Positions 23,974-31,877 of a stretch of 64,000 bases of DNA are shown here, in pieces. Origin of the DNA: Mycobacterium deserti (lineage in GTDB: Bacteria; Actinomycetota; Actinomycetes; Mycobacteriales; Mycobacteriaceae); assembly GCF_025345615.1 (NCBI RefSeq), contig NZ_JAODWD010000006.1, forward strand, positions 372,001 to 436,000, read 5' to 3'. Below the pieces are notes generated by a model. That model did not search any database. It was not told the DNA's origin and saw only the letters and a list, made by a program, of their open reading frames with translations. Numbering within the stretch: position 1 is the first letter of the stretch; the number at the start of each line of letters is the position of its first letter. Position numbers and translations under genes: made by a program.

Positions 23974-24384
23974 ATGACAACGACACCCATCCGCACAAGA
24001 GTCGGGTTCGTCGAGGTGACCCTGATCGTGTTCGGGGTGTACGCCCTGGCCATCGGGCTGTTCATGATGTTCTTGCCTGGGCCGTTCTTCGACACCCTCG
24101 GCACATTCGGCGTTCGCAACGACCATTACATCTTCGACAACGCGACGTTCGAGATTCCGCAGGGACTATTGCTTCTTGCGGCCGTTCGGCGGGTGTCGTG
24201 GAGGGTCCCCGCGCTCGCCTTCGCCTCGCTGCACTGGGCGCTGCACGCCCTCAGCCACATCATCGATCCCCACCACGGCGCAGGCGATCTCGTCGGCTGG
24301 CTGGAGGCGGGCGGTCTGGTGGCGACCACCGTGATCCTGGCCGCGGCGCTGCGGGTAACCGCTGTCTCAGAGCGCAGGCTCTGA
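23974..24384 (+). CDS. Small four-helix membrane protein
   Basis: 136 residues with about four membrane helices (EVTLIVFGVYALAIGLFMMFLPG; LLLLAAVRRVSW; LAFASLHWALHALSHII; VATTVILAAALRV). A conserved-looking acidic/histidine middle (NDHYIFDNATFEIPQG; HALSHIIDPHHGAGD) resembles DUF4345-type small membrane proteins, but the family is not certain. It overlaps the downstream epimerase gene by one base (TGATG) and is divergent from a MocR regulator, which may control both genes. Confidence 0.8.
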   Translation: MTTTPIRTRVGFVEVTLIVFGVYALAIGLFMMFLPGPFFDTLGTFGVRNDHYIFDNATFEIPQGLLLLAAVRRVSWRVPALAFASLHWALHALSHIIDPHHGAGDLVGWLEAGGLVATTVILAAALRVTAVSERRL

Positions 24385-25295
24385 TGCGTGTCATGGTGGC
24401 GGGCGCGACGAGTGTGCCCGGAATTGCCCTGCTGCGCGAACTGAACAGACGCGGCCATGACGTCGTCGGGCTGACCAGTCGGCCGGAGAAGACGCCGCAG
24501 ATCGAGCAGGAAGGCGCCAAACCGGTGGTGGCCGATGTCTTCGATCGAAGGCACCTCGACTCGGTGATGACCGACATCGAGCCCGAGGTCGTCGTCAGCC
24601 TGCTGACCACGTTGCCGAAGTACGGACCCAAGCGCATCAAGGACTTCGAGCCCGCCCGCAAACTATGGGGACAGGGCGCGCCGAACCTCTTCGCGGCCGC
24701 CCAGCATGCCGGAGTACGCCGAATCGTCGCCGAGTCAGTGATGTTCGCCTACGGCTATCCGACGTCGGGACCCGCCATGATGGACGAGTCCGATCCCTAC
24801 CCGGGGCCGCCGCCGAAGGGTGGCGAGGCGATGCTCGCCGCGCTGCGCGGCATGGAACAGGCTGTGCTGACATCGGGTGAGCACAGCGACACCGAGGGAA
24901 TTGTGTTGCGCTACGGCGCTTTCTACGGGCCCGGGGTGCCGCACGACGAACTGTTCGTCAGGTTGGCGAAGTGGTGGGCACTGCCCGCGATGACAGGTCC
25001 GGGCATCGCCTCGTGGATCCACATCGACGATGTCGCCACCGCGACGGCCGAGGCGCTCGGCAAGGGCCGCGGCGGGCAGATCTACAACATTGTCGACGAC
25101 CGTCCGCAACCGTTCGCCGGCTACGTGCGAGAGCTGTCCGCGAAAGTCGGTCGCCCACGGCCACTGCCGGTTTCGCACCGGCTCGTCGGCCTGGTGGCGA
25201 GCTACCCCGCCACGGCGTTCGGCGCGACCTGGCTGCCGCTGTCCAACGCCAAGGCCAAGGCCGAACTCGGCTGGACGCCTGTCCCTCGGGTGTGA
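24384..25295 (+). CDS. NAD-dependent epimerase/dehydratase family protein
   Basis: 303 residues, extended short-chain dehydrogenase fold. The N-terminal VMVAGATSVPGIALLRELNRRGHDV replaces the usual GxxGxxG glycines with a looser pattern (GATSVPG). Mid-protein RIVAESVMFAYGYPTSGP and VLRYGAFYGPGVPHDELFVRL follow the family; no canonical YxxxK is evident. SWIHIDDVATATAEAL and GGQIYNIVDDRPQPFAGYVRELS are typical sugar-epimerase-like segments. ATG 24384 overlaps the previous stop, so the two genes are coupled. It converges on echA21 with no spacing. Substrate unknown. Confidence 0.85.
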   Translation: MRVMVAGATSVPGIALLRELNRRGHDVVGLTSRPEKTPQIEQEGAKPVVADVFDRRHLDSVMTDIEPEVVVSLLTTLPKYGPKRIKDFEPARKLWGQGAPNLFAAAQHAGVRRIVAESVMFAYGYPTSGPAMMDESDPYPGPPPKGGEAMLAALRGMEQAVLTSGEHSDTEGIVLRYGAFYGPGVPHDELFVRLAKWWALPAMTGPGIASWIHIDDVATATAEALGKGRGGQIYNIVDDRPQPFAGYVRELSAKVGRPRPLPVSHRLVGLVASYPATAFGATWLPLSNAKAKAELGWTPVPRV

Positions 25296-26120
25296 CTATT
25301 CTCCGGTGAATTCCGGCGGCCGCTTCTCGAACGTCGCCTTGAGCCCCTCGGACAGATCCTTGGACGGCAGGAAGGCGGCGTTCCACGCCGCGACATAGCG
25401 CAGGCTCTCCGACACCCTGGCGATGCGCTGCTGGTCGAGCACGTCCTTGATGCCGTTGACGACGAGCGGTGGGTTTGCGGCGATCTCGGCGGCGGTGGCG
25501 TGCGCGGCGGCCAGCGTCGCCTCCGCGTCGTCGTACACCCCGTTGACCAAGCCGATTTTCTCGGCCCGCGCCGCGTCGATGTCCTTGCCGGTCAACGCGA
25601 GTTCACGGAGGTCGCCGTCGGAAAGGATCAGCGGCAGCCGGGCAAGGCTGCCGACATCGGCGACGATCGCCAGCTTGACCTCACGCACCGAGAACTTCGC
25701 GTCGGCGCTGGCGTAGCGCATGTCGACGGCCGAGATCAGGTCGACGCCGCCGCCGATGCACCACCCGTGTATCGACGCGATTGTCGGAGTGCGGCAGTCG
25801 GCGACGGCGTTGATCGCGCCCTGCATGCGAAGGACGGTGGCGTGGAATTCGGCGCGCGGGCGCGCGGTGGCGCCGTCGGCCATCACGCCGGCCAGCGAGC
25901 CACCCATCGCGAGTAGGTCAAGGCCGTAGCTGAAGTGCTTGCCCGATCCGGTCAACACGATCGCCCGGACATCCCGGTCGGCGTCGAGGGTGGCGAACAC
26001 CTCAGGCATCTCCGCCCAGAATGCGGGCCCCATCGCATTGCCTTTGCCCGGGCCGATCAGCGTGACCTGCGCGACGTGGTCGGAGATGTCGACGGTGACG
26101 GACTCATACGTTTCGGCCAT
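25296..26120 (-). CDS. echA21: Enoyl-CoA hydratase/isomerase (EchA21)
   Basis: 274 residues, the length of M. tuberculosis EchA21 (Rv3774). Crotonase oxyanion-hole segments are clear: SGKHFSYGLDLLAM and IHGWCIGGGVDLISAVDMRYAS. The segment SVREVKLAIVADVGSLARLP has a Glu and Asp at the spacing of the catalytic pair in delta3,5-delta2,4-dienoyl-CoA isomerases, so dienoyl-CoA isomerase activity is more likely than simple hydration (inference). ATG 26120 is supported by family length and a TAGCGT hexamer 7 bases upstream; the open frame to 26552 reads through a different gene. Confidence 0.93.
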   Translation of the reverse strand: MAETYESVTVDISDHVAQVTLIGPGKGNAMGPAFWAEMPEVFATLDADRDVRAIVLTGSGKHFSYGLDLLAMGGSLAGVMADGATARPRAEFHATVLRMQGAINAVADCRTPTIASIHGWCIGGGVDLISAVDMRYASADAKFSVREVKLAIVADVGSLARLPLILSDGDLRELALTGKDIDAARAEKIGLVNGVYDDAEATLAAAHATAAEIAANPPLVVNGIKDVLDQQRIARVSESLRYVAAWNAAFLPSKDLSEGLKATFEKRPPEFTGE

Positions 26121-26127
26121 GGGCAGC

Positions 26128-26133
26128 ACGCTA
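26128..26133 (-). promoter_or_regulatory. Candidate -10 (TAGCGT) for echA21
   Basis: Minus-strand TAGCGT ends 7 bases before ATG 26120. Confidence 0.45.
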
Positions 26134-26167
26134 GTGCGTGACGGTGAGCGCTCGTGCGAGGACCCGG

Positions 26168-26611
26168 TTAGGGCGGCGGAGCCCCGAGCAGGACCTCGTT
26201 CACGGTGGCCTGAGGAAGGAACTGGCAGGCCGCTTCGACGAGCATCTGACCGATGCTCTCGCCGTCGGGACCCAGCGGGTTGTTCTCCTGTTTCAGGATT
26301 TCGCGGATCACCGCGACGCGGGTGGCCTCGTCGAGCTCGTTGAACTCGGTACACGTCATGCTCAGGGCGTTCGGCGGTGCGGGGACCACGGGTAGGTCGG
26401 TGTTGCGCGTCGGCAGCGGGATGCCGGGAATCGGGAGGCCGGGCAGTCCGGGCAGGCCGGGCACGGTGCTTGACGGCGTTCGCGGGCTGGACGTGAGCGG
26501 AGGGCCCGGCTCGGTGGTCATTGCGACGGAGCCTTCGGTGGTCTGCTGGCATGCCGTCGTCACACCGACGAGGACCAGCGCCGCGGCCGTCATCCGCACA
26601 TGCGTCTTCAT
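26168..26611 (-). CDS. Secreted lipoprotein with proline-rich linker
   Basis: 147 residues. Signal peptide MKTHVRMTAAALVLVGVTTAC with a lipobox (VTTAC) at Cys21, followed by a Thr/Ser/Pro linker with GLPGLPGLPIPGIPLP repeats. The C-terminal 65 residues (SMTCTEFNELDEATRVAVIREIL ... MLVEAACQFLPQATVNEVLLG) contain two cysteines and vaguely resemble the small HdeA/DUF732-like secreted domains of mycobacteria. Function unknown. ATG 26611 follows TATCGT by 7 bases. It lies upstream of echA21 on the same strand with a 47-base gap. Confidence 0.78.
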   Translation of the reverse strand: MKTHVRMTAAALVLVGVTTACQQTTEGSVAMTTEPGPPLTSSPRTPSSTVPGLPGLPGLPIPGIPLPTRNTDLPVVPAPPNALSMTCTEFNELDEATRVAVIREILKQENNPLGPDGESIGQMLVEAACQFLPQATVNEVLLGAPPP

Positions 26612-26618
26612 CAAGGCA

Positions 26619-26624
26619 ACGATA
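26619..26624 (-). promoter_or_regulatory. Candidate -10 (TATCGT) for the lipoprotein gene
   Basis: Minus-strand TATCGT ends 7 bases before ATG 26611. Confidence 0.4.
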
Positions 26625-26639
26625 TGCGCATGCGCGACG

Positions 26640-26645
26640 TAGCGT
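26640..26645 (+). promoter_or_regulatory. Candidate -10 (TAGCGT) for the TIGR03086 gene
   Basis: TAGCGT ends 6 bases before ATG 26652. Together with the preceding site it makes a compact pair of divergent promoters within 41 bases. Confidence 0.45.
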
Positions 26646-26651
26646 GGCGTC

Positions 26652-27230
26652 ATGCCCGACGACTTGCGTCCTGGACCCGATTCACCACCCACCGACGAAC
26701 TTCGTTCCGCCGAGAAGACGTTCGCCGTTCTGCAGCACGTACTTCACGGCATCGCCCGAGATGACCTGGACAAGCAGACGCCGTGCCGGGAATTCGACGT
26801 TGCCGCACTGACCGATCATCTGCTGAACTCGATCACCACCATCGGCGCGATGGCCGGCGCGCAATGTCCGGAACGCAAGCGCGACGCATCCGTCGAGGAG
26901 CAGGTCGTGGTGGCGGCACGCCCGACGATGGACGCCTGGAAGCGCCGCGGGCTCGACGGCACGGTGAGCTTCGGACAGGGCGAGGCGCCGGCCAAGGTGA
27001 TGGTCGGCATTCTGTCACTCGAATTCCTTGTGCACGCATGGGATTACGCGACGGCGCTCGGTCGTGAGGTCACAGTTCCGGACTCACTGTCGGACTATGT
27101 GCTCGGCCTGGCGAAGAAGATCATCACGCCGGAGGGCAGGGTCAACGTCGGTTTCGACGATGCGATCGAGGTACCCGACGATGCGGGTGCCTTGGAGCGG
27201 TTGCTGGCCTACACCGGCCGCAGCGCCTAG
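26652..27230 (+). CDS. TIGR03086-family metal-binding protein (DinB-like)
   Basis: 192 residues. Actinobacterial DinB-fold protein of the mycothiol-dependent maleylpyruvate isomerase N-terminal class. Seen: VLHGIARDDLDKQTPCREFDVAALTDHLLNSI at the N-terminus and LEFLVHAWDYATALGR, whose His residues are the expected metal ligands. Members are thought to be mycothiol-dependent transferases or binding proteins; no substrate is known. Similar to M. tuberculosis Rv3773c by position and sequence. Its last 4 bases overlap the converging GXWXG gene. Confidence 0.85.
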   Translation: MPDDLRPGPDSPPTDELRSAEKTFAVLQHVLHGIARDDLDKQTPCREFDVAALTDHLLNSITTIGAMAGAQCPERKRDASVEEQVVVAARPTMDAWKRRGLDGTVSFGQGEAPAKVMVGILSLEFLVHAWDYATALGREVTVPDSLSDYVLGLAKKIITPEGRVNVGFDDAIEVPDDAGALERLLAYTGRSA

Positions 27231-27688
27231 ACCCGCTCGAGGTAGAAGTACAGGTGCCGCCCGTCGACGACCGCGCCTTTGCCGTTCATGATGCCCAGTA
27301 CGGCGTTGTCGTCGACGACCTTGAAGTGGTCGTGCACCGGGGCCCCGTCGTAGACCATAGAGGCGGTCACCTCGCCGCGGAACTCCTCCATCCACAGGCT
27401 CGCTTCGCCCTTCATCGCCTCGGTGTTGCTGAACTTGTTGCCGTCGGCGTCCAGGCAGATCAGCGGCTTTGCCTCGGTGGCCGAGTGGAAGGTCTTCCCA
27501 AACCAGTTGAGCCGCTTCATGAAGCCGTTGGCCTTGTGACCGGTGTGGAACTCGCCGCCGGCCCACTCGCCGATCATGAAGTCGATGGTCGCGGGCCGCA
27601 ATGCGTCCCAGAACTCATCGAGTTCGGTGTCGGCGATTTCACCGGTGCGCTCCTTGAGCGCCGAGAATGTCTTGCGGGCGTCGGTCAT
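27227..27688 (-). CDS. GXWXG / DUF4334 domain protein
   Basis: 153 residues. The N-terminal GXWXG domain is seen in LDEFWDALRPATIDFMIGEWAGGEFHTGH, with GEWAG as the naming motif, followed by KRLNWFGKTFHSATEAKPLI. The C-terminal DUF4334 part has FRGEVTASMVYDGAPVHDHFKVVDDNAVLGIMNGK. Function unknown; the fold resembles small lipid or ligand-binding barrels. The ATG overlaps the hisC2 stop by 4 bases, implying coupled translation with that aminotransferase. Confidence 0.85.
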   Translation of the reverse strand: MTDARKTFSALKERTGEIADTELDEFWDALRPATIDFMIGEWAGGEFHTGHKANGFMKRLNWFGKTFHSATEAKPLICLDADGNKFSNTEAMKGEASLWMEEFRGEVTASMVYDGAPVHDHFKVVDDNAVLGIMNGKGAVVDGRHLYFYLERV

Positions 27689-28776
27689 TGCTCTCCTACT
27701 GAACGTCGGGCAGAACCGGATGTGATCCAACTTCGGGCGAATTCGAGGAAGGCGTCGTTCTCGTGCTGCGCGGCGACCGTGACCCGCACGCCGTCGTCGC
27801 CGTACGGGCGAACGATGATGCGGTTGTCGGCTGAGGCCGCGGCGAACTCCTGCGCGCGCCCGGGCAGCGCCAGCCAGACGAAGTTGGCCTGCGAGTCGGG
27901 CACCAGGTAGCCGTCGTTGCGCAGCGCGGCGGTGACCCGGCCCCGCTCCTCGACGACGGCGTCGGTGCGGGCCAGCAGCTCGTCGGCTGCCTGCAGCGAC
28001 GCGATGGCGGCGGCCTGCGACACGCTCGTCGCCGTGAACGGCACGTAGACCTTGCCCAGTGCGGTGATGATGTCCGGATCGCCGACGGCATATCCGATGC
28101 GCAATCCGGCCAGGCCGTACGCCTTCGAGAACGTCCGCAGCACAACGACATTCCGATGCGCACGCACCAGGCCGAAACTATCGGGCCGCATCGGCTCGCG
28201 GATGTATTCGACGTATGCCTCGTCGAGCGCGATCAGGATGTGCGACGGCACCTTTGCGACGAACCGGGCCAGTGCGGCGGGATCGACGACCGTGCTCGTC
28301 GGGTTGTTCGGGTTGCACAGGAAGATCAACCGCGTCCGGTCGGTGATCGCCGCCAGCATCGCGTCGAGGTCGTAGGTGTAATCGAGCAGCGGAACCTCCA
28401 CGGCCGTCGCACCTGCGGTGCGCACCTGCAGCGGGTAGATCTCGAAGCTGCGCCAGCCGTAGAGCACCTCGTCGCCGACGGTCGACGTGATCTGGATCAA
28501 CTGCTGGCAGAGGCTGACCGACCCGCAGCCCACCGAGATGTTCTCCGGAGCGAAGGCTCCGTCGCCGACGTTCTTGGCCAACTGCTCGCGCAGCTCGACG
28601 TAGCCGTTGTCCGGATAGCGGTTGATGGTGTCGGTGGCCTGCTCGATCGCCGCCCGCACACTGGGCAGCGGGCCGTGCACCGTCTCATTGCTCGCGATTT
28701 TGATCGCCCCCGGCACGGTCTTGCCCGGGGTGTAGGCGGGAAGGTCCGCGAGTTCGGGTCGCAGGCGGGCGGGCAC
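27685..28776 (-). CDS. hisC2: Histidinol-phosphate/aromatic aminotransferase HisC2 (Pat)
   Basis: 363-residue fold-type I aminotransferase. Marks: IASNETVHGPLPSVRAAI, CGSVSLCQQLIQ, FLCNPNNPTST, LDEAYVEYI and the PLP lysine in RTFSKAYGLAGLRIGYA. The M. tuberculosis homologue Rv3772 is annotated HisC2 and aligns with aromatic (phenylalanine) aminotransferases of actinobacteria. Start is GTG 28776, 6 bases behind TAGACT. It is coupled to the GXWXG gene. The main histidine-pathway HisC is probably elsewhere. Confidence 0.9.
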   Translation of the reverse strand: MPARLRPELADLPAYTPGKTVPGAIKIASNETVHGPLPSVRAAIEQATDTINRYPDNGYVELREQLAKNVGDGAFAPENISVGCGSVSLCQQLIQITSTVGDEVLYGWRSFEIYPLQVRTAGATAVEVPLLDYTYDLDAMLAAITDRTRLIFLCNPNNPTSTVVDPAALARFVAKVPSHILIALDEAYVEYIREPMRPDSFGLVRAHRNVVVLRTFSKAYGLAGLRIGYAVGDPDIITALGKVYVPFTATSVSQAAAIASLQAADELLARTDAVVEERGRVTAALRNDGYLVPDSQANFVWLALPGRAQEFAAASADNRIIVRPYGDDGVRVTVAAQHENDAFLEFARSWITSGSARRSVGEQ

Positions 28777-28782
28777 GCGATC

Positions 28783-28788
28783 AGTCTA
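28783..28788 (-). promoter_or_regulatory. Candidate -10 (TAGACT) for hisC2
   Basis: Minus-strand TAGACT ends 6 bases before GTG 28776. Confidence 0.4.
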
Positions 28789-28859
28789 TGGGTGAGGCTG
28801 TTCCGCTTTGCCTGGCGGCAGCGCGGATGTGTACGCTGTCGGATCGGCGGTAATCGTCG

Positions 28860-28948
28860 GGAGGCGTGCCAGAGCGGCCGAATGGGACTCACTGCTAATG
28901 AGTTGTCCGCCTTAAAGCGGACCGGAGGTTCAAATCCTCTCGCCTCCG
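28860..28948 (+). tRNA. tRNA-Ser (anticodon GCT)
   Basis: 89-base class II tRNA. Acceptor GGAGGCG/CGCCTCC, discriminator G. Anticodon stem ACTCA/TGAGT with loop CTGCTAA gives anticodon GCT (reads AGC/AGU). Long variable arm GTCCGCCTTAAAGCGGAC-like and T-arm GGAGGTTCAAATCC. A TACGCT hexamer at about 28831-28836 may be the -10. Confidence 0.95.
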
Positions 28949-28983
28949 CCGGGCTGACTCGTCGGCCATACAACTGAACACAT

Positions 28984-29056
28984 GCGCCCGTAGCTCAACG
29001 GATAGAGCATCTGACTACGGATCAGAAGGTTAGGGGTTCGAATCCCTTCGGGCGCG
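28984..29056 (+). tRNA. tRNA-Arg (anticodon ACG)
   Basis: 73-base tRNA with acceptor GCGCCCG/CGGGCGC and discriminator G. Anticodon stem TCTGA/TCAGA with loop CTACGGA gives ACG, read as ICG after deamination by TadA, which is encoded at 44845. Placed 35 bases after tRNA-Ser(GCT), so the pair is probably co-transcribed. Confidence 0.95.
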
Positions 29057-29088
29057 CTCTCTCTTTAGCTGACCTACGGTGGCGGGTA

Positions 29089-29649
29089 ATGACCGAGACA
29101 CCTTGGGAACCTCCGCTGGCCGCCGACGAACTCGGACACCTCGTCGGTGCGCTGGACCGGCTGCGCGCGACCTTTCGCTGGAAGGCCGACGATCTCGACG
29201 CCGCCGGGCTGCGGACACGCGTCGGCTCCTCGGCGCTCACCCTCGGCGGGCTCCTCAAACACCTGGCGATCACCGAAGACTTCATCTTCACCGTCAAGCT
29301 CACCGGCGATCCGGTCGGCGAGCCGTGGGAGTCCTTGTGGGACGGCACCGACGACTAGGAGTTCACGTCCGCCGAACACGACCTGCCGGAGCAGCTCTAC
29401 ACGTTCTGGGAGGACGCGGTGGCGCGGTCTCGCGCACGCCTGGACGACGCGCTGGGCCGTGGCGGACTCGATCAGCTCGTCCACGTGTCGGACGCCGAGG
29501 GGCAGCACGCGAGCCTGCGCCGACTGCTGTGCGACCTGATCGAGGAGTACGGAAGGCACACCGGCCACGCCGATCTACTTCGCGAAGCTGTCGACGGTCG
29601 CGTAGGTGAGGATCCGCCGCCGGGTTGGGTACCGGTCTCGGGTGGCTAA
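29089..29649 (+). pseudogene. DinB/DUF664-family gene interrupted by one amber codon
   Basis: A 187-codon frame from ATG 29089 to TAA 29647 contains a single in-frame TAG at 29356-29358. Before it: ELGHLVGALDRLRATFRWKADDL and LGGLLKHLAITEDFIF. After it: EFTSAEHDLPEQLYTFWEDAVARSR and LRRLLCDLIEEYGRHTGHADLLREAVDGRVGEDPP, the end of DUF664 mycothiol-type DinB proteins. Both halves are in the same frame and intact, so only one base separates it from a working gene. The site GTDD-TAG-EFTSA probably had Trp (TGG) in the parent. Either a recent nonsense mutation, a sequencing error or, least likely, read-through. The metallophosphoesterase overlaps its end. Confidence 0.82.
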
Positions 29650-30163
29650 ATTGGGAGTCGTGCGGCTGCTGCTCATCGCCGATACCCACGTTCCCAAGCG
29701 CGCCCGCGACCTGCCTGCCCGCCTGTGGGACGAGGTCGGCGACGCCGACGTCGTGATCCACGCCGGTGACTGGGTCGATCCGTCGCTCCTCGATGCGCTC
29801 GAGGCACGCTCCAAGCGACTGGTGGCCTGCTGGGGCAACAACGACGGGGCAGAACTGCGCCGCCGTCTGCCCGAACGCGCCGACGTGACGCTCGGCGGCG
29901 TGCGGTTCACCGTCGTCCACGAGACGGGGGCGGCCACCGGTCGCGAGGCCCGGATGGCCGCGTTGTATCCCGACACCGATGTGCTGGTGTTCGGTCACAG
30001 CCACATTCCGTGGAACACGCGCGCGAAAAGTGGCCTGCGCCTGTTGAATCCGGGCTCACCGACCGATCGACGGCGCCAACCGTTCTGCACCTATATGACG
30101 GCGACGGTCGCCGACGCGGCCCTGTCCGACGTGGTGCTGCACAAATTGGAGCGGCATGCGTGA
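29642..30163 (+). CDS. YfcE/MJ0936-type metallophosphoesterase
   Basis: 173 residues from GTG 29642 (or 167 from GTG 29660). Calcineurin-like metal motifs: RLLLIADTHVP, HAGDWVD, CWGNNDG and VFGHSHIP near the end, followed by LLNPGSPTDRRR. The family hydrolyses phosphodiesters with two metal ions; physiological substrates are unclear. The start overlaps the end of the broken DinB gene and the stop overlaps the MmcQ-like gene by 8 bases, so these form a tight run. Confidence 0.88.
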   Translation: MAKLGVVRLLLIADTHVPKRARDLPARLWDEVGDADVVIHAGDWVDPSLLDALEARSKRLVACWGNNDGAELRRRLPERADVTLGGVRFTVVHETGAATGREARMAALYPDTDVLVFGHSHIPWNTRAKSGLRLLNPGSPTDRRRQPFCTYMTATVADAALSDVVLHKLERHA

Positions 30164-30569
30164 CCGTCCGGCCCGCCTCAGCGACGTCCACGAGATCGCC
30201 GGGTCCATGCCGCACACCAAGAGAATCGAGGGGCCCAAGGGCAATCCGATCTATCAGGTCGGTGGCAAGTCATTCGTGTTCTTCCGGACCCCGCAACCCG
30301 ACGCCGCAGATCCCGAGACCGGGGAGCGCTACACGGACGTGGTGATGATCTGGGTGGAATCCGAAGCCGACAAGCTGTCACTGATCCAGGATCCCGAATC
30401 GCCGTTCTTCACCACCGAGCGCTTTGACGGACATCCGTCAGTCCTGTTGCGCACCAGCCGCTTAAATGAAGTCAGCCGTGTCGAACTGACCGAGCTGATC
30501 CAGGATGCTTGGTTGTCGCGGGCCTCGACCCGGCGCGCCGAACGTTGGCTGGCCGAACACCAGAGCTGA
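30156..30569 (+). CDS. MmcQ/YjbR-family protein
   Basis: 137 residues of the MmcQ/YjbR (CyaY-like fold) family: EIAGSMPHTKRIEGPKGNPIYQVGGKSFVFFRTP, VVMIWVESEADKLSLIQDP, FFTTERFDGHPSVLLRTSRL and AWLSRASTRRAERW at the end. Proposed DNA-binding or metabolic partner proteins; no proven function. Overlaps the phosphoesterase gene by 8 bases and stops one base before the converging HxlR gene. Confidence 0.88.
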   Translation: MRDRPARLSDVHEIAGSMPHTKRIEGPKGNPIYQVGGKSFVFFRTPQPDAADPETGERYTDVVMIWVESEADKLSLIQDPESPFFTTERFDGHPSVLLRTSRLNEVSRVELTELIQDAWLSRASTRRAERWLAEHQS

Positions 30570-30570
30570 G

Positions 30571-30909
30571 TCAACCCGCCTCGGCGGTACAGATCAGGTC
30601 GATGTGTTTGGTGGCCCAGTCGCCGAGCGGGTTGAGCGCCTCCAACAATTCCTCACCCGCGGCCGTCATCGAATACTCCACCCGTGGGGGCACCTCGTGG
30701 AAGCTCTCGCGATGTACCACGCCGTGGCGCTGCAACTCCTTGAGATGTTGGGTCAGCATCTTCTGCGAAATCCCGGTCAGACTGCGATGCAGTGCATTGA
30801 AGCGCTTGGGCCCTTCTTTGAGCTCCCAGAGGATCAACGGTTTCCACTTTCCGTCCACCACCGCCATCGCCGCGTCCAGCCCGCAGCTGAACTTGCCGAG
30901 AGAAGCCAC
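30571..30909 (-). CDS. HxlR-family transcriptional regulator
   Basis: 112 residues. Typical HxlR winged helix: CGLDAAMAVVDGKWKPLILWELKEGPKRFNALHRSLTGISQKMLTQHLKELQRHGVVHRESFHEVPPRVEYSMTAAGEELLEAL. The Cys near residue 9 is the position used for thiol/electrophile sensing in some members. Starts at GTG 30909 behind GGAGGTG. Divergent from the tandem imine-reductase-like genes, with an AAGTA-N17-TACTT inverted repeat in the gap. Inference: it controls those genes. Confidence 0.92.
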   Translation of the reverse strand: MASLGKFSCGLDAAMAVVDGKWKPLILWELKEGPKRFNALHRSLTGISQKMLTQHLKELQRHGVVHRESFHEVPPRVEYSMTAAGEELLEALNPLGDWATKHIDLICTAEAG

Positions 30910-30937
30910 AGCTCACCTCCATTAGTTTCGTCTCGGT

Positions 30938-30964
30938 AAGTATGGCACCAAATAGTGGGTACTT
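30938..30964. promoter_or_regulatory. Candidate HxlR operator
   Basis: Inverted repeat AAGTA (30938-30942) and TACTT (30960-30964) separated by 17 bases, in the divergent gap between the HxlR gene and the reductase pair. Extended context is GGTAAGTA and GGTACTTG. Long-spaced inverted repeats of this kind are typical of HxlR regulators. Confidence 0.45.
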
Positions 30965-30998
30965 GTCGAAAACTCCGCGTCCCACCGACGATGGTGCC

Positions 30999-31877
30999 AT
31001 GACAACGACACAGCACAAGGTGAGTTTCCTCGGCTTGGGTGAGATGGGCGCGGCACTGGCGCAGGCCGCCCTTTCGGCGGGCCACTCGACGACAGTCTGG
31101 AACCGCAGCGTCACCAAAGCGGACCCGCTTGTCGCCGCGGGCGCGCATCGCGCGCACACCGCCGAAGACGCGGTCGATGCGGACCTGATCGTCGTGTGCC
31201 TGTTCGACCACGCGTCGGTGCACGAGGTGCTCGATCCGATCGCCGACCGACTCGCGGGCCGCTGCCTGATCAATCTCACGACGACGTCGCCCGACGGCGC
31301 ACGAGAACTGGCTCGCTGGGCGGACGGCATCGGCGTCGACTACCTCGACGGCGGCATCATGGCGACGCCGGGCATGATCGGCACACCGCAGTCCAGAATC
31401 CTTTACAGCGGCTCGCGGCGGATCTTCGACGAGTACAGCAAGCTGCTCGAATTGTGGGGTGCTACCGAATATTTCGGTGAGGACGCAGGTATGGCTTCCC
31501 TTTACGACCTGGCCTTGTTGTCGGCGATGTACGTGATGTTCGCGGGGTTCTTCCATGGCGCGGCCATGGTTGGTGCCGCCGGAGTGCCCGCAAAGGACTT
31601 CGCCCTCCGTGCGGCCGACTGGCTGACCACGGTCGCACCTTCCATCATCGAGTACGCCGAGGTGATCGATGGTGGGGACTACTCGGTACCCGGCCAGCAG
31701 AGTCTCGAGTTCTCGGACATCAGCGACATCGTCGAGGCGAGCCGTGCACAGGGCATCAGCACCGAGGTCGTCGATGTGGTGCAACGACTGATCCATCGCC
31801 AGATCGACGCCGGCCACGGCACCGACGGCGTCGCCCGCGTCATCGAGAGCATCAAGAACCCTGAGGTGGCAGCATGA
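30999..31877 (+). CDS. Imine-reductase-like NADPH oxidoreductase (first of tandem pair)
   Basis: 292 residues of the 6-phosphogluconate/3-hydroxyisobutyrate dehydrogenase superfamily. Rossmann motif FLGLGEMGAAL then TVWNRSVTKADPL, the NADPH-favouring VWNR...K signature of imine reductases. DGGIMATPGMIGTPQSRILYSG is the imine reductase domain-junction motif. Asp170 in SLYDLALLS occupies the catalytic position that is Asp in R-type enzymes. Probable reduction of a cyclic imine or related carbonyl. ATG 30999. Its stop overlaps the start of the next gene (ATGA). HxlR regulator divergent. Confidence 0.82.
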   Translation: MTTTQHKVSFLGLGEMGAALAQAALSAGHSTTVWNRSVTKADPLVAAGAHRAHTAEDAVDADLIVVCLFDHASVHEVLDPIADRLAGRCLINLTTTSPDGARELARWADGIGVDYLDGGIMATPGMIGTPQSRILYSGSRRIFDEYSKLLELWGATEYFGEDAGMASLYDLALLSAMYVMFAGFFHGAAMVGAAGVPAKDFALRAADWLTTVAPSIIEYAEVIDGGDYSVPGQQSLEFSDISDIVEASRAQGISTEVVDVVQRLIHRQIDAGHGTDGVARVIESIKNPEVAA

